NCBI RefSeq assembly: GCF_001427985.1
Contig: NZ_LMSA01000002.1
Span: forward strand, 509,677 to 573,676
DNA: 64,000 bases
Direction of reading: 5' to 3'
DNA from: Knoellia sp. Soil729
GTDB taxonomy: Bacteria > Actinomycetota > Actinomycetes > Actinomycetales > Dermatophilaceae
Part shown: positions 51,814-59,830 of the stretch, one piece after another
How positions within the stretch are numbered: the stretch's first letter is position 1
Layout: every line of letters starts with the position of its first letter
Translations under genes and position numbers: made by a program
Notes under the pieces: model-generated
Told to the model about the DNA's origin: nothing
Databases searched by the model: none
Seen by the model: the letters and a program-made list of their open reading frames with translations, nothing else

Positions 51814-52419
51814 TCACTTCGCCAGGTAGCAGGCTCCGTAGATCGTCGCCACGGTGTTGACGCCGGTGCCGACCGACAGCTCGGACCCGTCCTTGTCGTA
51901 GACCGACATCTGGTGGCCACCCGGCTCGTCCTTGAGGGTGTGCTCGTCGCCATACCCGCGCTTGGCCGCGACCTCCTTGACCGCCTCCCAGGCCCGCGGC
52001 CAGTCGGTGTCCGGGATCGCACCGAGGGCGCCACCACTCGTGAGGTTGAGCGTCCCCGCACCGTCGACCGCGTCGAAGGGCTCCTTGCACAGGGAGCCGG
52101 ACTCGACGGCCGGCTCCGGCGTGCGCCACCTCAGAGAGGGGCTGACCCGGCTGAGCGCCTCGCGCACCTCAGCGAGGAGGGAGAGGTTGTCGCGCTTGGC
52201 CTGCGCCTCGCTGCGACGCGACTCGAGCTGCTGTCGTGCGTCCACGTTGCCTCCTGTGTCTGCTGGGCTTCCGGTGTTCCCGCTGTTTCCGGTGTTCGCC
52301 GTGTCTGCTGTGCACCCGGCGAGCAGGGCCAGGGAGGCGGCGACCGTGGCGGCTGCCATGGCCGCGACCCGCACCACGCGGCGTGGTCGGTCGGTCGGCG
52401 TGTGGCGAAGGCCGGTCAT
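51814..52419 (-). CDS. Putative lipoprotein
   Basis: 201 residues. Lipobox LLAGC near residue 35, then an Asn/Gly/Thr/Ser-rich spacer (NTGNSGNTG) and a globular domain with a C-terminal Cys (IYGACYLAK). GTG at 52437 overlapping the hydrolase stop is an alternative start giving a longer n-region. It is the last gene of a three-gene unit; by analogy to secreted effector/immunity sets it could be the protective partner (inference). Confidence 0.7.
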   Translation of the reverse strand: MTGLRHTPTDRPRRVVRVAAMAAATVAASLALLAGCTADTANTGNSGNTGSPADTGGNVDARQQLESRRSEAQAKRDNLSLLAEVREALSRVSPSLRWRTPEPAVESGSLCKEPFDAVDGAGTLNLTSGGALGAIPDTDWPRAWEAVKEVAAKRGYGDEHTLKDEPGGHQMSVYDKDGSELSVGTGVNTVATIYGACYLAK

Positions 52420-52433
52420 CGGGTCGTCGTCTC

Positions 52434-54161
52434 TCACTTGAGGAACCCCGGCCACCAGGGCTGGGCGTCGATCGGGTCGGTCCAGAAGCCCACATTGTTG
52501 CCCTCGATCGTGTCCTGCGGGTGGCCGCCCACGACCTGCGCCATCGAGTACTGGCTCGTCGACCCGTCCTGGAGGTAGTCCGAGTGGCCCGTCACGCCCT
52601 GCCACGACCGCCCGTCAGCCGACTCGGCGTCGCCCGTCTCGAGGTGGTTCATGCCGTCGAGCCCGGTGGGGTCGGTGCCGAACCTGCCGAGGTCACCGAC
52701 CGGGTCCCACTTGGCCTCCGCGTAGTAGGCGCCGCCCTCGGGGACCTGCAGGTCGCCGAGGTCGGACGTGCCGAGCCCGGGCGAACCGAAGAAGACGGCC
52801 CGGTCGACGCCCGTGCCCTCGTGCTGGAGCGAGTACCCCGTCGTCGTCGACCCGTAGGAGTGGCCGAGCGCGGTGAGGTCCGGGTCCTCCAGCCGCGAGG
52901 TGTTGAGGCCGGTGAAGAACGCAGCGAGGTCCCGACCCCCGTCCTCGGCGGACCCGGAAAGGGCAACCGAGTCACCGGCGAAGGTCGTGCCCCACTGCGG
53001 CGCCTGGTAGTCGAGCCAGGTGACGGTGGCCACGGTCCCCTCGTCGCCGCGGCGGAAGAGCTCGTCCTCGGTCCTCGCCCTCAGCTGCGCCATGCTCGAG
53101 TCATAGCCACCCATGCCCTCGACGGTGGACGTCAACCCCGGGGTGAACACGGCGACGTGGTCGGCGGTGTCGACGTCGCCGTTGGCGAGAATCGCCTGCG
53201 TGCGCGGGGTCGTGAAGTCGATGCCGAGCAGCTGGTGCTTCCCCGGTCTCGCGAGCATCTCGTCGATCGTCGCGATGGCCCCCTGCTCCTCCTTGAGGTC
53301 GGTGTACTCGTCGATGTGCTCCTGGTAGAAGACCGGGTCGAGGGTGCCGTCGGGCCGGATGAACCCATCCGCGAGCTCGGCCAACCGTGCCGTGACGTGG
53401 CTGCGGCGGGTCTGGAGCAGGCTCCGGTTGGCGAGGTCGCGCGAGGCCGCGTCGATGCCGTCGCGGTTGCCGATCCAGTCGGGGTGCAAGGCAATGACGA
53501 GGGCCCGCTCGTCCGGCGAGAGGGTCGACCACCACCCAGCGTTCTGCGCCGGAGTGTCACCCCTCGGCGGCTCGAGAACGCTGAGGTCACCCTCGACCTC
53601 GCCGATGGCCGATGCCTGCGCCAGCGTGCCCCCGCCTCCGTCGATCCGGTTCAGCTCGATGTTCGTGAGGACCGCGCGGAGATCGGCATCGATGTCCTCG
53701 GCCTTGCGCAGCGCCTCCGACACCCGCGTGACGCACTCATCGACCTGAGCCTGCCGCACGCGACGGGCCTCGGCGTCCTCCTCGGTGTCGTCGACACGGC
53801 ATACGAGGAGCTCGTTCGTCGTCACCACACCGGCAGGGCTGATCGTGAGGGAGGCGAGCCGGGCGTACTCCTGCGCCGCATCGACGGCGTTGACGACGCC
53901 GAGGACACCGTCCGACGCGTCGCAGACCGCGGTGTAGGCCGCCGACACCTCCGCGACCACGTCCCGGAGGTCGTCCGCGACGGCACCGAGCCGGGTGCGC
54001 GACGTCTCCGAGGCCGGCCCGGTCCAGTTCTTGGGCAGGCCCATCGTCGCCAGCTCGTCGGCGAGGTCGAGCAGCTCGCGCCGGGTGGCACGCAGCTCGC
54101 GCTCGGCGGTGGCCAGGGGTTCCTGCTTCCAGGACGTGATGTCGGACCAGGACAGCGGCAT
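52434..54161 (-). CDS. DUF1023-type alpha/beta hydrolase with helical N-terminus
   Basis: 575 residues. N-terminal ~200 residues are helical and resemble WXG100-like or PPE-like domains (ATRRELLDLADELATMGLPKNW); the C-terminus is an alpha/beta hydrolase with nucleophile motif GHSYGS near residue 435 and HPQDT with a candidate His. DUF1023 proteins are often linked to ESX/T7SS-like loci in actinobacteria. ATG at 54161 is 2 nt downstream of the preceding gene. Confidence 0.82.
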   Translation of the reverse strand: MPLSWSDITSWKQEPLATAERELRATRRELLDLADELATMGLPKNWTGPASETSRTRLGAVADDLRDVVAEVSAAYTAVCDASDGVLGVVNAVDAAQEYARLASLTISPAGVVTTNELLVCRVDDTEEDAEARRVRQAQVDECVTRVSEALRKAEDIDADLRAVLTNIELNRIDGGGGTLAQASAIGEVEGDLSVLEPPRGDTPAQNAGWWSTLSPDERALVIALHPDWIGNRDGIDAASRDLANRSLLQTRRSHVTARLAELADGFIRPDGTLDPVFYQEHIDEYTDLKEEQGAIATIDEMLARPGKHQLLGIDFTTPRTQAILANGDVDTADHVAVFTPGLTSTVEGMGGYDSSMAQLRARTEDELFRRGDEGTVATVTWLDYQAPQWGTTFAGDSVALSGSAEDGGRDLAAFFTGLNTSRLEDPDLTALGHSYGSTTTGYSLQHEGTGVDRAVFFGSPGLGTSDLGDLQVPEGGAYYAEAKWDPVGDLGRFGTDPTGLDGMNHLETGDAESADGRSWQGVTGHSDYLQDGSTSQYSMAQVVGGHPQDTIEGNNVGFWTDPIDAQPWWPGFLK

Positions 54162-54163
54162 GG

Positions 54164-54463
54164 TCAGCGCCCCTGAACGATGGGGCCGAACGCGTCACGG
54201 GCGGCCTCGTCGTCGAGCTCGTACTGGTCGGCGTTGGTGTCGAGGGTGCGTGCGTAGCCGCGCGCCGCCCTGGCCCAGTCGGACAGCTCGGTGGTCCACG
54301 CCGAGCCCACCCGCACCATGACCGCGACGCTCTCCGCACCGGGCATGCCCGTGCCGGCGCTGGTCAGGTGGCTGCCGGGCGTGATCCTGGCAACCTGCCG
54401 CGCCGCCGACCGCGCAGCCGTGGCCGAGTCGCGCAGGTCCTTGACCTCGACCTCGTACGACAT
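54164..54463 (-). CDS. EspC/WXG100-like small helical protein
   Basis: 99 residues, predicted two helices around a central turn, with an internal tryptophan (GSAWTTEL). Size and context match T7SS EspC-like or WXG100-related partners, although the canonical WxG is not clean. ATG at 54463. First gene of the set with the DUF1023 hydrolase and lipoprotein. Confidence 0.6.
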   Translation of the reverse strand: MSYEVEVKDLRDSATAARSAARQVARITPGSHLTSAGTGMPGAESVAVMVRVGSAWTTELSDWARAARGYARTLDTNADQYELDDEAARDAFGPIVQGR

Positions 54464-54685
54464 GGACCCCCCTGAGCCGGTGTCGGACACCACCGGTCCA
54501 ACCTGTGGCGCCCAGCCTGCCAGCCGCGCGCACGCCCGGCCATGGGGAGCACTCCCCCGGCCACACATCCGTGCGACTCGATGGTGGACACCGGCATAGC
54601 CTTGCCTTACCCCGGTCGTACGATGGAGGGACCTCGTCGGGCACGACGCACGCGCCCCGACCGCGTCTCTTCCAGTCAGGTGTTC
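54464..54685. promoter_or_regulatory. Divergent promoter region, korA side
   Basis: 222 nt between the EspC-like gene and korA. TACGAT (54619-54624) is a candidate -10 for korA. No strong operator is visible. Confidence 0.3.
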
Positions 54686-56554
54686 ATGTCCAGCAAGACC
54701 GTGCAGAAGCTCGATCGTGTCGTCATTCGCTTCGCTGGGGACTCCGGTGACGGCATGCAGCTCACCGGCGACAGGTTCACCTCCGAGACCGCCGCCATGG
54801 GCAACGACCTCTCCACCCTGCCCAACTTCCCGGCCGAGATCCGCGCACCCCAGGGGACGCTGCCCGGGGTGTCGAGCTTCCAGCTCCACTTCGCCGACCA
54901 CGAGGTCCTCACCCCCGGCGACGCCCCCGACGTGCTCGTGGCGATGAACCCGGCCGCGCTGCGCGCCAACCTCGCCGACATCCCCCGCGGCGCGACCATC
55001 ATCATCAACACCGACGAGTTCTCCAAGCGCGCCCTGGCCAAGGTCGGCTACACCGAAAACCCCGTCGACGACGGTTCGCTCGAGTCCTTCCACGTCCACC
55101 CCGTGCCGCTCACGAGCATCACGGTCGACGCGCTCGCCGCCTTCGAGGGCCTGAGCCGCAAGGAGAAGGAGCGCGCCAAGAACATGTTCGCGCTCGGCCT
55201 CCTCTCATGGATGTACACCCGGCCCACGACCGGCACCGAGGCCTTCCTCACCAAGAAGTTCGGTGCCCACCCCGAGATCCTCGAGGCCAACCTCACCGCG
55301 CTGCGCGCCGGGTGGAACTACGGCGAGACGACCGAGGACTTCGCGTCGAGCTACGAGATCGCGCCCGCCGTGATGCCGGCAGGCACCTACCGCAACATCA
55401 CCGGCAACATCGCCCTCGCCCACGGCCTGGTCGCCGCGGCCCACCAGGCGAGGCTTCCGCTCGTGCTCGGCTCGTACCCCATCACCCCCGCCTCCGACAT
55501 CCTCCACACGCTGTCGGCACTCAAGCGCCACAACGTCACGACGATGCAGGCCGAGGACGAGATCGCCGGCATCGGCATCGCCCTCGGGGCGAGCTTCGGT
55601 GGTGCGATCGGCGTGACCACGACGTCCGGACCGGGTGTCGCCCTGAAGTCCGAGATGATCGGCCTCGCGGTCTCGCTCGAGCTGCCCCTCGTCATCGTCG
55701 ACGTGCAGCGGGGCGGACCCTCGACCGGACTGCCGACCAAGACCGAGCAGTCCGACCTGCTCCAGGCGATGTTCGGCCGCAACGGCGAGTCGCCGGTCCC
55801 GATCGTGGCCCCGTCCACGCCCTCGGACTGCTTCAACGCGGCCTTCGAGGCGGTGCGGATCGCGACGACCTACCGCACCCCGGTCTTCCTGCTCAGTGAC
55901 GGCTACCTCGCCAACGGCTCCGAGCCGTGGGCGGTGCCCGAGGTCTCCGACCTGCCAGACCTGCGCGTCGAGTTCGCGTCCGAACCCAACGGGGTCGACG
56001 ACAAGGGCGAGCAGGTCTTCCACCCGTTCCTGCGCGACCCCGAGACCCTCGCCCGGCCCTGGGCCGTGCCGGGCACCGCGGGACTCGAGCACCGCATCGG
56101 CGGCATCGAGAAGGCTGACATCACCGGCAACATCTCCTACGACCCCGACAACCACGACAAGATGACGCGCCTGCGCGCCGCCAAGGTCGCCGGCATCGCC
56201 GGGATCCCCGACGTCGTCGTCGAGGACCCCTCGGGAGACGCTCGACTGCTCGTCCTCGGGTGGGGCTCGACCTTCGGCCCGATCGCCGCCGCCGTCAGGG
56301 CCGTGCGCAACGCCGGACACCACGTCGCCTCCGCGCACCTGCGCCACCTCAACCCCTTCCCCGCCAACCTCGGCGAGGTCCTGCGGTCCTACGACCGCGT
56401 CGTCGTCCCCGAGATGAACCTCGGCCAGCTCTCGATGCTGCTGCGGGCCGAGTTCCTCGTCGACGTCCGCCCCCACACGTCGGTCCGCGGTCTGCCGTTC
56501 TCCACGGTGGACCTCGCCGACGTCATCCTCACCCACCTGGAGGAGGTCTCGTGA
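54686..56554 (+). CDS. korA: 2-oxoglutarate:ferredoxin oxidoreductase, alpha subunit (gamma-alpha fusion)
   Basis: 622 residues. The N-terminal ~190 form the gamma domain (VVIRFAGDSGDGMQLTG); residues ~230-600 are the alpha/pyrimidine-binding domains (GSYPITPASDIL, EDEIAGIGIALGASFGG, TTTSGPG). With KorB it oxidises 2-oxoglutarate to succinyl-CoA with ferredoxin, or runs in reverse. The start at 54686 (ATG) has a weak ribosome site. Overlaps korB by 4 nt. Confidence 0.95.
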   Translation: MSSKTVQKLDRVVIRFAGDSGDGMQLTGDRFTSETAAMGNDLSTLPNFPAEIRAPQGTLPGVSSFQLHFADHEVLTPGDAPDVLVAMNPAALRANLADIPRGATIIINTDEFSKRALAKVGYTENPVDDGSLESFHVHPVPLTSITVDALAAFEGLSRKEKERAKNMFALGLLSWMYTRPTTGTEAFLTKKFGAHPEILEANLTALRAGWNYGETTEDFASSYEIAPAVMPAGTYRNITGNIALAHGLVAAAHQARLPLVLGSYPITPASDILHTLSALKRHNVTTMQAEDEIAGIGIALGASFGGAIGVTTTSGPGVALKSEMIGLAVSLELPLVIVDVQRGGPSTGLPTKTEQSDLLQAMFGRNGESPVPIVAPSTPSDCFNAAFEAVRIATTYRTPVFLLSDGYLANGSEPWAVPEVSDLPDLRVEFASEPNGVDDKGEQVFHPFLRDPETLARPWAVPGTAGLEHRIGGIEKADITGNISYDPDNHDKMTRLRAAKVAGIAGIPDVVVEDPSGDARLLVLGWGSTFGPIAAAVRAVRNAGHHVASAHLRHLNPFPANLGEVLRSYDRVVVPEMNLGQLSMLLRAEFLVDVRPHTSVRGLPFSTVDLADVILTHLEEVS

Positions 56555-57654
56555 CCACCACCCAACCCACCACGAACGGTGTAGCCGCTCGTCCGAGCGG
56601 GCTGGCCGGCATACCCCTGCTTGCCCCCGACGCGCCGAAGCAGACGAAGCGCGAGTTCACCTCCGACCAGGAGGTGCGCTGGTGCCCCGGGTGCGGCGAC
56701 TACGCCATCCTCGCGGCCGTGCAGGGCTTCCTGCCCGAGCTGGGGCTCAAGCGCGAGAACATCACGTTCGTCTCCGGCATCGGCTGCTCGTCGCGCTTCC
56801 CCTACTACCTCGACACCTACGGCATGCACTCGATCCACGGGCGCGCACCCTCGATCGCGACCGGCCTCGCGACGTCGCGGCCGGACCAGAACGTGTGGGT
56901 CGTCACGGGTGACGGTGACGCGCTGTCGATCGGCGGCAACCACCTCATCCACGCGCTGCGCCGCAACGTCAACATCACGATCCTGCTGTTCAACAACGAG
57001 ATCTACGGGCTCACCAAGGGCCAGTACTCACCGACCTCGCGGGTTGGCCAGGTGACGAAGTCGACGCCGTTCGGCTCGGTCGACCGGCCCTTCAACCCGG
57101 TGTCGCTGGCCCTGGGCGCGGAGGCGACGTTCGTCGCCCGCACGACCGACACCGACCGCAAACACCTCACCGGGATCCTGCGAGCGGCCGCCGAGCACCG
57201 CGGCACCTCGCTCGTCGAGATCTACCAGAACTGCCCGATCTTCAACGACGGTGCGTTCGAGCTCATCAAGGACCGGACCGAGCAGGAGGCGCGCATCGTC
57301 CACCTCATCGACGGCGAGCCGGTGCAGGTCGGGCCCGAGGACGACCGCAAGACGTTGGTGCGTATGCCGGGTGGTCGCCTCAAGTTCGTCCCCGCGGCTT
57401 CCGCGCAGGGCATGGACGTCGTCGTCCACGACACGGGCGCCGAGGATGCCAGCCAGGCGTTCGCCCTCTCTCGGCTCGACTCCCCCGAGATGACGCACGT
57501 GCCGATGGGCATCTTCCGCTCGGTGTCCCGGCCCACCTACGACGACGGCGTGCGCGCCCAGGTCGAGGCGGCCGTGAGCACCGCGGGCGGGCCCGCCACC
57601 GACGACGACCTCGCCGAGCTGCTCCGCGGGCGTGACACGTGGACCGTCGCGTGA
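56551..57654 (+). CDS. korB: 2-oxoglutarate:ferredoxin oxidoreductase, beta subunit
   Basis: 367 residues. Cluster Cys in RWCPGCGDY, GIGCSS and NCPIFND; TPP motif from TGDGDALSIGGNH to LLFNNE. No ferredoxin-like delta domain is fused, so electrons pass to a separate ferredoxin. GTG at 56551 overlaps the korA stop (GTGA). Confidence 0.95.
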   Translation: MTTTQPTTNGVAARPSGLAGIPLLAPDAPKQTKREFTSDQEVRWCPGCGDYAILAAVQGFLPELGLKRENITFVSGIGCSSRFPYYLDTYGMHSIHGRAPSIATGLATSRPDQNVWVVTGDGDALSIGGNHLIHALRRNVNITILLFNNEIYGLTKGQYSPTSRVGQVTKSTPFGSVDRPFNPVSLALGAEATFVARTTDTDRKHLTGILRAAAEHRGTSLVEIYQNCPIFNDGAFELIKDRTEQEARIVHLIDGEPVQVGPEDDRKTLVRMPGGRLKFVPAASAQGMDVVVHDTGAEDASQAFALSRLDSPEMTHVPMGIFRSVSRPTYDDGVRAQVEAAVSTAGGPATDDDLAELLRGRDTWTVA

Positions 57655-57661
57655 TCGCACG

Positions 57662-58624
57662 ATGAGCCCACCCGTCACGGGTGACGACGCGGAGCTGCGG
57701 CGGGGCACGATCCAGGCCTTTCTCGCCTATGGCATCTGGGGGCTGTTCCCGCTCTACTTCCATGCGCTCCAGCCCTCCGGCGCGTTCGAGATCCTCGCCC
57801 ACCGCATCCTGTGGACGGTGGCGTTCTGCGTCCTCGTGCTGCTCGTGCGGCGTGACTTCGGTTGGCTGCGCACCGTCGCGGCGCGCCCCCGCCTGCTGGG
57901 TGGGCTCACCGTCGCCGCACTGCTCATCGCCGTGAACTGGGTCGTCTACGTCCTGGCCGTCATCACCGGGCGCACCTATGCCGCCGCCCTGGGCTACTTC
58001 CTCAACCCCATCGTCACGGTCGGCCTCGGGGTGCTCGTGTTGCGGGAGCGGTTGCGGCCGTTGCAGTGGGCTGCGGTGGCGGTGGGTGCGGCCGCCGCCA
58101 TCTACCTGACGGTGGCCGGCGGAGAGTTCCCGTGGATCGCCGTGTCGGTGGCCCTCTCGTTCGGCTTCTATGGGCTGGTCAAGAAGAAGGTCGGGGCGAC
58201 GCTCGACGCGATGCACTCGCTCACCGTCGAGACGCTGGTGCTCGCGCCGGTCGCTGTCGGGGTCCTGTTCTGGCTCGGCGCGCGCGGCTCGACGACGTTC
58301 GGTGACCACGGCGCCTGGCACACCGGCCTGCTCGTCGCCGCCGGTGTCGTGACGGCGATCCCGCTGCTCTTCTTCGCTGCTGCCGCCCGCCGGATCCCGC
58401 TCGTGACGATCGGCCTCATCCAGTTCCTCACCCCGATGCTGCAGCTCCTCATCGGCGTCGTGCTGCTCCACGAGCACGTGAGCGGGGCGCTCTGGGTCGG
58501 GTTCGGGATCGTGTGGGTGGCCCTGGTGCTGCTGACCATCGACTCCGTGCGCCAGGCCCGGGCCACCCGAATCGTCCGGCGAGCCGACCGCGCCCGCCTC
58601 CCTGACCCCACCTTCCCCGCCTGA
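57662..58624 (+). CDS. rarD: EamA-family transporter, RarD type
   Basis: 320 residues, ten TM helices. RarD signature: GIWGLFPLYFHALQPSGAFEILAHRILW at the N-terminus, YFLNPIVTVGLGVLVLRERL in the middle. RarD was named for chloramphenicol sensitivity in E. coli; real substrate unknown. ATG at 57662, 7 nt after korB. Its stop codon lies inside the left 64-nt inverted repeat. Confidence 0.9.
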   Translation: MSPPVTGDDAELRRGTIQAFLAYGIWGLFPLYFHALQPSGAFEILAHRILWTVAFCVLVLLVRRDFGWLRTVAARPRLLGGLTVAALLIAVNWVVYVLAVITGRTYAAALGYFLNPIVTVGLGVLVLRERLRPLQWAAVAVGAAAAIYLTVAGGEFPWIAVSVALSFGFYGLVKKKVGATLDAMHSLTVETLVLAPVAVGVLFWLGARGSTTFGDHGAWHTGLLVAAGVVTAIPLLFFAAAARRIPLVTIGLIQFLTPMLQLLIGVVLLHEHVSGALWVGFGIVWVALVLLTIDSVRQARATRIVRRADRARLPDPTFPA

Positions 58625-58680
58625 AGTGGGTTTCTCTCACTCCGCGTGACCGCCGCCATCACGCGACGTGAGAGTTTCTC
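58617..58680 (+). repeat. Left 64-nt inverted repeat of the nuclease cassette
   Basis: Matches the reverse complement of 59731-59794 at 58 of 64 positions without gaps; the first 29 nt are identical. Internally it can fold as CTCTCAC (58633-58639), TC, CGCGTGA, 9-nt loop, TCACGCG, AC, GTGAGAG. It begins within the last codons of rarD. Confidence 0.85.
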
Positions 58681-58704
58681 GTCGTTCGGGGGCTCCATCC
58701 GCGT

Positions 58705-59628
58705 TCAGGCTGCGGCGGCGGCGCGCACCGCCGCACGCACCTTCGCCGCCACCACTCCGGGCGTCTCGAGATCGGCCCAGATGATCCGGACAACGGTGTA
58801 GCCCAGCCGGCGGAGGCGGTCCTCCCGCTTCTTCTCCGCCCACAGCACCTCGGGATCCCCGTCCTGGAACTTCACCTTGCCGTCGAACTCGACGACGACC
58901 TTGGCCCCCTCGACGAGGAAGTCCACGCGGGCGACGAAGTTGCCGAAGGCGTTCTGGATCTCGACCTGGGGAGTGACCGGTATGCCGGCCAGCTCCAGAG
59001 CGATCCCACAGCGCGACTCCCCGACGGACTCTCGCAAAGCACACGCGAGCGCTTCCATCGAGCGGGCCTTGTGGGCGTCGGGCCAGTTCTCGACGAGCGC
59101 CACCGCTGCCCCGAGCTCGTCCAGCGTGACCTTTCCAGCGCGAAGGGCACTGTCGGCACTGACGACGCCCTGCTCCACGCCGTGGTCCATGGCGAGCTGC
59201 ACCAGGGCGTCAGCCGGCGCGGCGGCCGGACCCCAGGCCGACTCCACGGACTCGCCCCGCATCGGACCGACCCGGACACCCCTCACGCCCGTGCAGCGAC
59301 TGATGGGGCGGAAGAGCTGTGGCTTGCTGAGGTCGCAGCCCCAGACCGAGACGCCGTGGGCGAGCACTGCGGTGAGGCTGGCAAACACCAGGTCCGGATA
59401 GAGGAGCCGCGTCCCGTGGGCGAGGTGCTCGTGCCACGCCAGGGGCGACGACTCGTCGACGAGGTGCGTCACGGCATACAGGGATCGCATGGGATGCCGC
59501 AGCTCCTTCTCGAGGACGGCCCGCGCCAAGGACGACTTGTCCATGCCGACGCGGTGCGCCTGGACCGTCGTGAACATGCCGTGCTGGCCGGCGGCAAGGT
59601 TGGTCAGGAGGGGTTCGAGTGAGGTCAT
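58705..59628 (-). CDS. DUF559 endonuclease-domain protein with AbiEi-like N-terminus
   Basis: 307 residues. N-terminal winged-helix like the AbiEi antitoxin domain (MFTTVQAHRVGMDKSSLARAV, residues ~18-40); C-terminal VSR/DUF559-type nuclease from ~225 with VARVDFLVEGAKVVVEFDGK (metal-binding Asp/Glu) and YTVVRIIWADLE. Such genes are scattered and multi-copy in actinobacterial genomes. ATG at 59628. The gene is enclosed by two 64-nt inverted repeats and has two DnaA-box-like sites upstream. Confidence 0.85.
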   Translation of the reverse strand: MTSLEPLLTNLAAGQHGMFTTVQAHRVGMDKSSLARAVLEKELRHPMRSLYAVTHLVDESSPLAWHEHLAHGTRLLYPDLVFASLTAVLAHGVSVWGCDLSKPQLFRPISRCTGVRGVRVGPMRGESVESAWGPAAAPADALVQLAMDHGVEQGVVSADSALRAGKVTLDELGAAVALVENWPDAHKARSMEALACALRESVGESRCGIALELAGIPVTPQVEIQNAFGNFVARVDFLVEGAKVVVEFDGKVKFQDGDPEVLWAEKKREDRLRRLGYTVVRIIWADLETPGVVAAKVRAAVRAAAAA

Positions 59629-59679
59629 GCGCCGACGTTCGCCGACTCGAGGGGGCGCGCGCTGCCCGCGAGCCAGATC

Positions 59680-59717
59680 TGTGGACAACGGTCAGCCCTG
59701 CCGGAGGCTGTGGACAG
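59680..59717 (-). promoter_or_regulatory. Two DnaA-box-like sites upstream of the DUF559 gene
   Basis: TGTGGACAA (59680-59688) is the reverse complement of TTGTCCACA, the actinobacterial DnaA-box consensus. TGTGGACAG (59709-59717) differs by one base. Both lie between the DUF559 start and the right inverted repeat. Confidence 0.45.
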
Positions 59718-59730
59718 TCAGCGCGCGAGG

Positions 59731-59794
59731 GAGAACCTCTCACTTTGCGTGGTCGCGGCGGTCAGGCGGAGTGAGAGAAACCCACTTCAGGCGG
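59731..59794 (-). repeat. Right 64-nt inverted repeat of the nuclease cassette
   Basis: Reverse complement of 58617-58680 with six mismatches (58/64 identical). The outer 29 nt are invariant, the inner part carries the changes, and the palindromic core is less perfect than in the left copy. It lies 36 nt before the stop of the sugar-lactone oxidase gene. Confidence 0.85.
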
Positions 59795-59830
59795 CGGGTC
59801 CCGCGGTCTGCGTGGGCAAGTCGGGGCCGG

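Noticed and set aside
58625-58680. Left repeat as just a rarD terminator
   Set aside because: It does fold as a hairpin, but the gapless 58/64 inverted match to 59731-59794 is not explained by termination.
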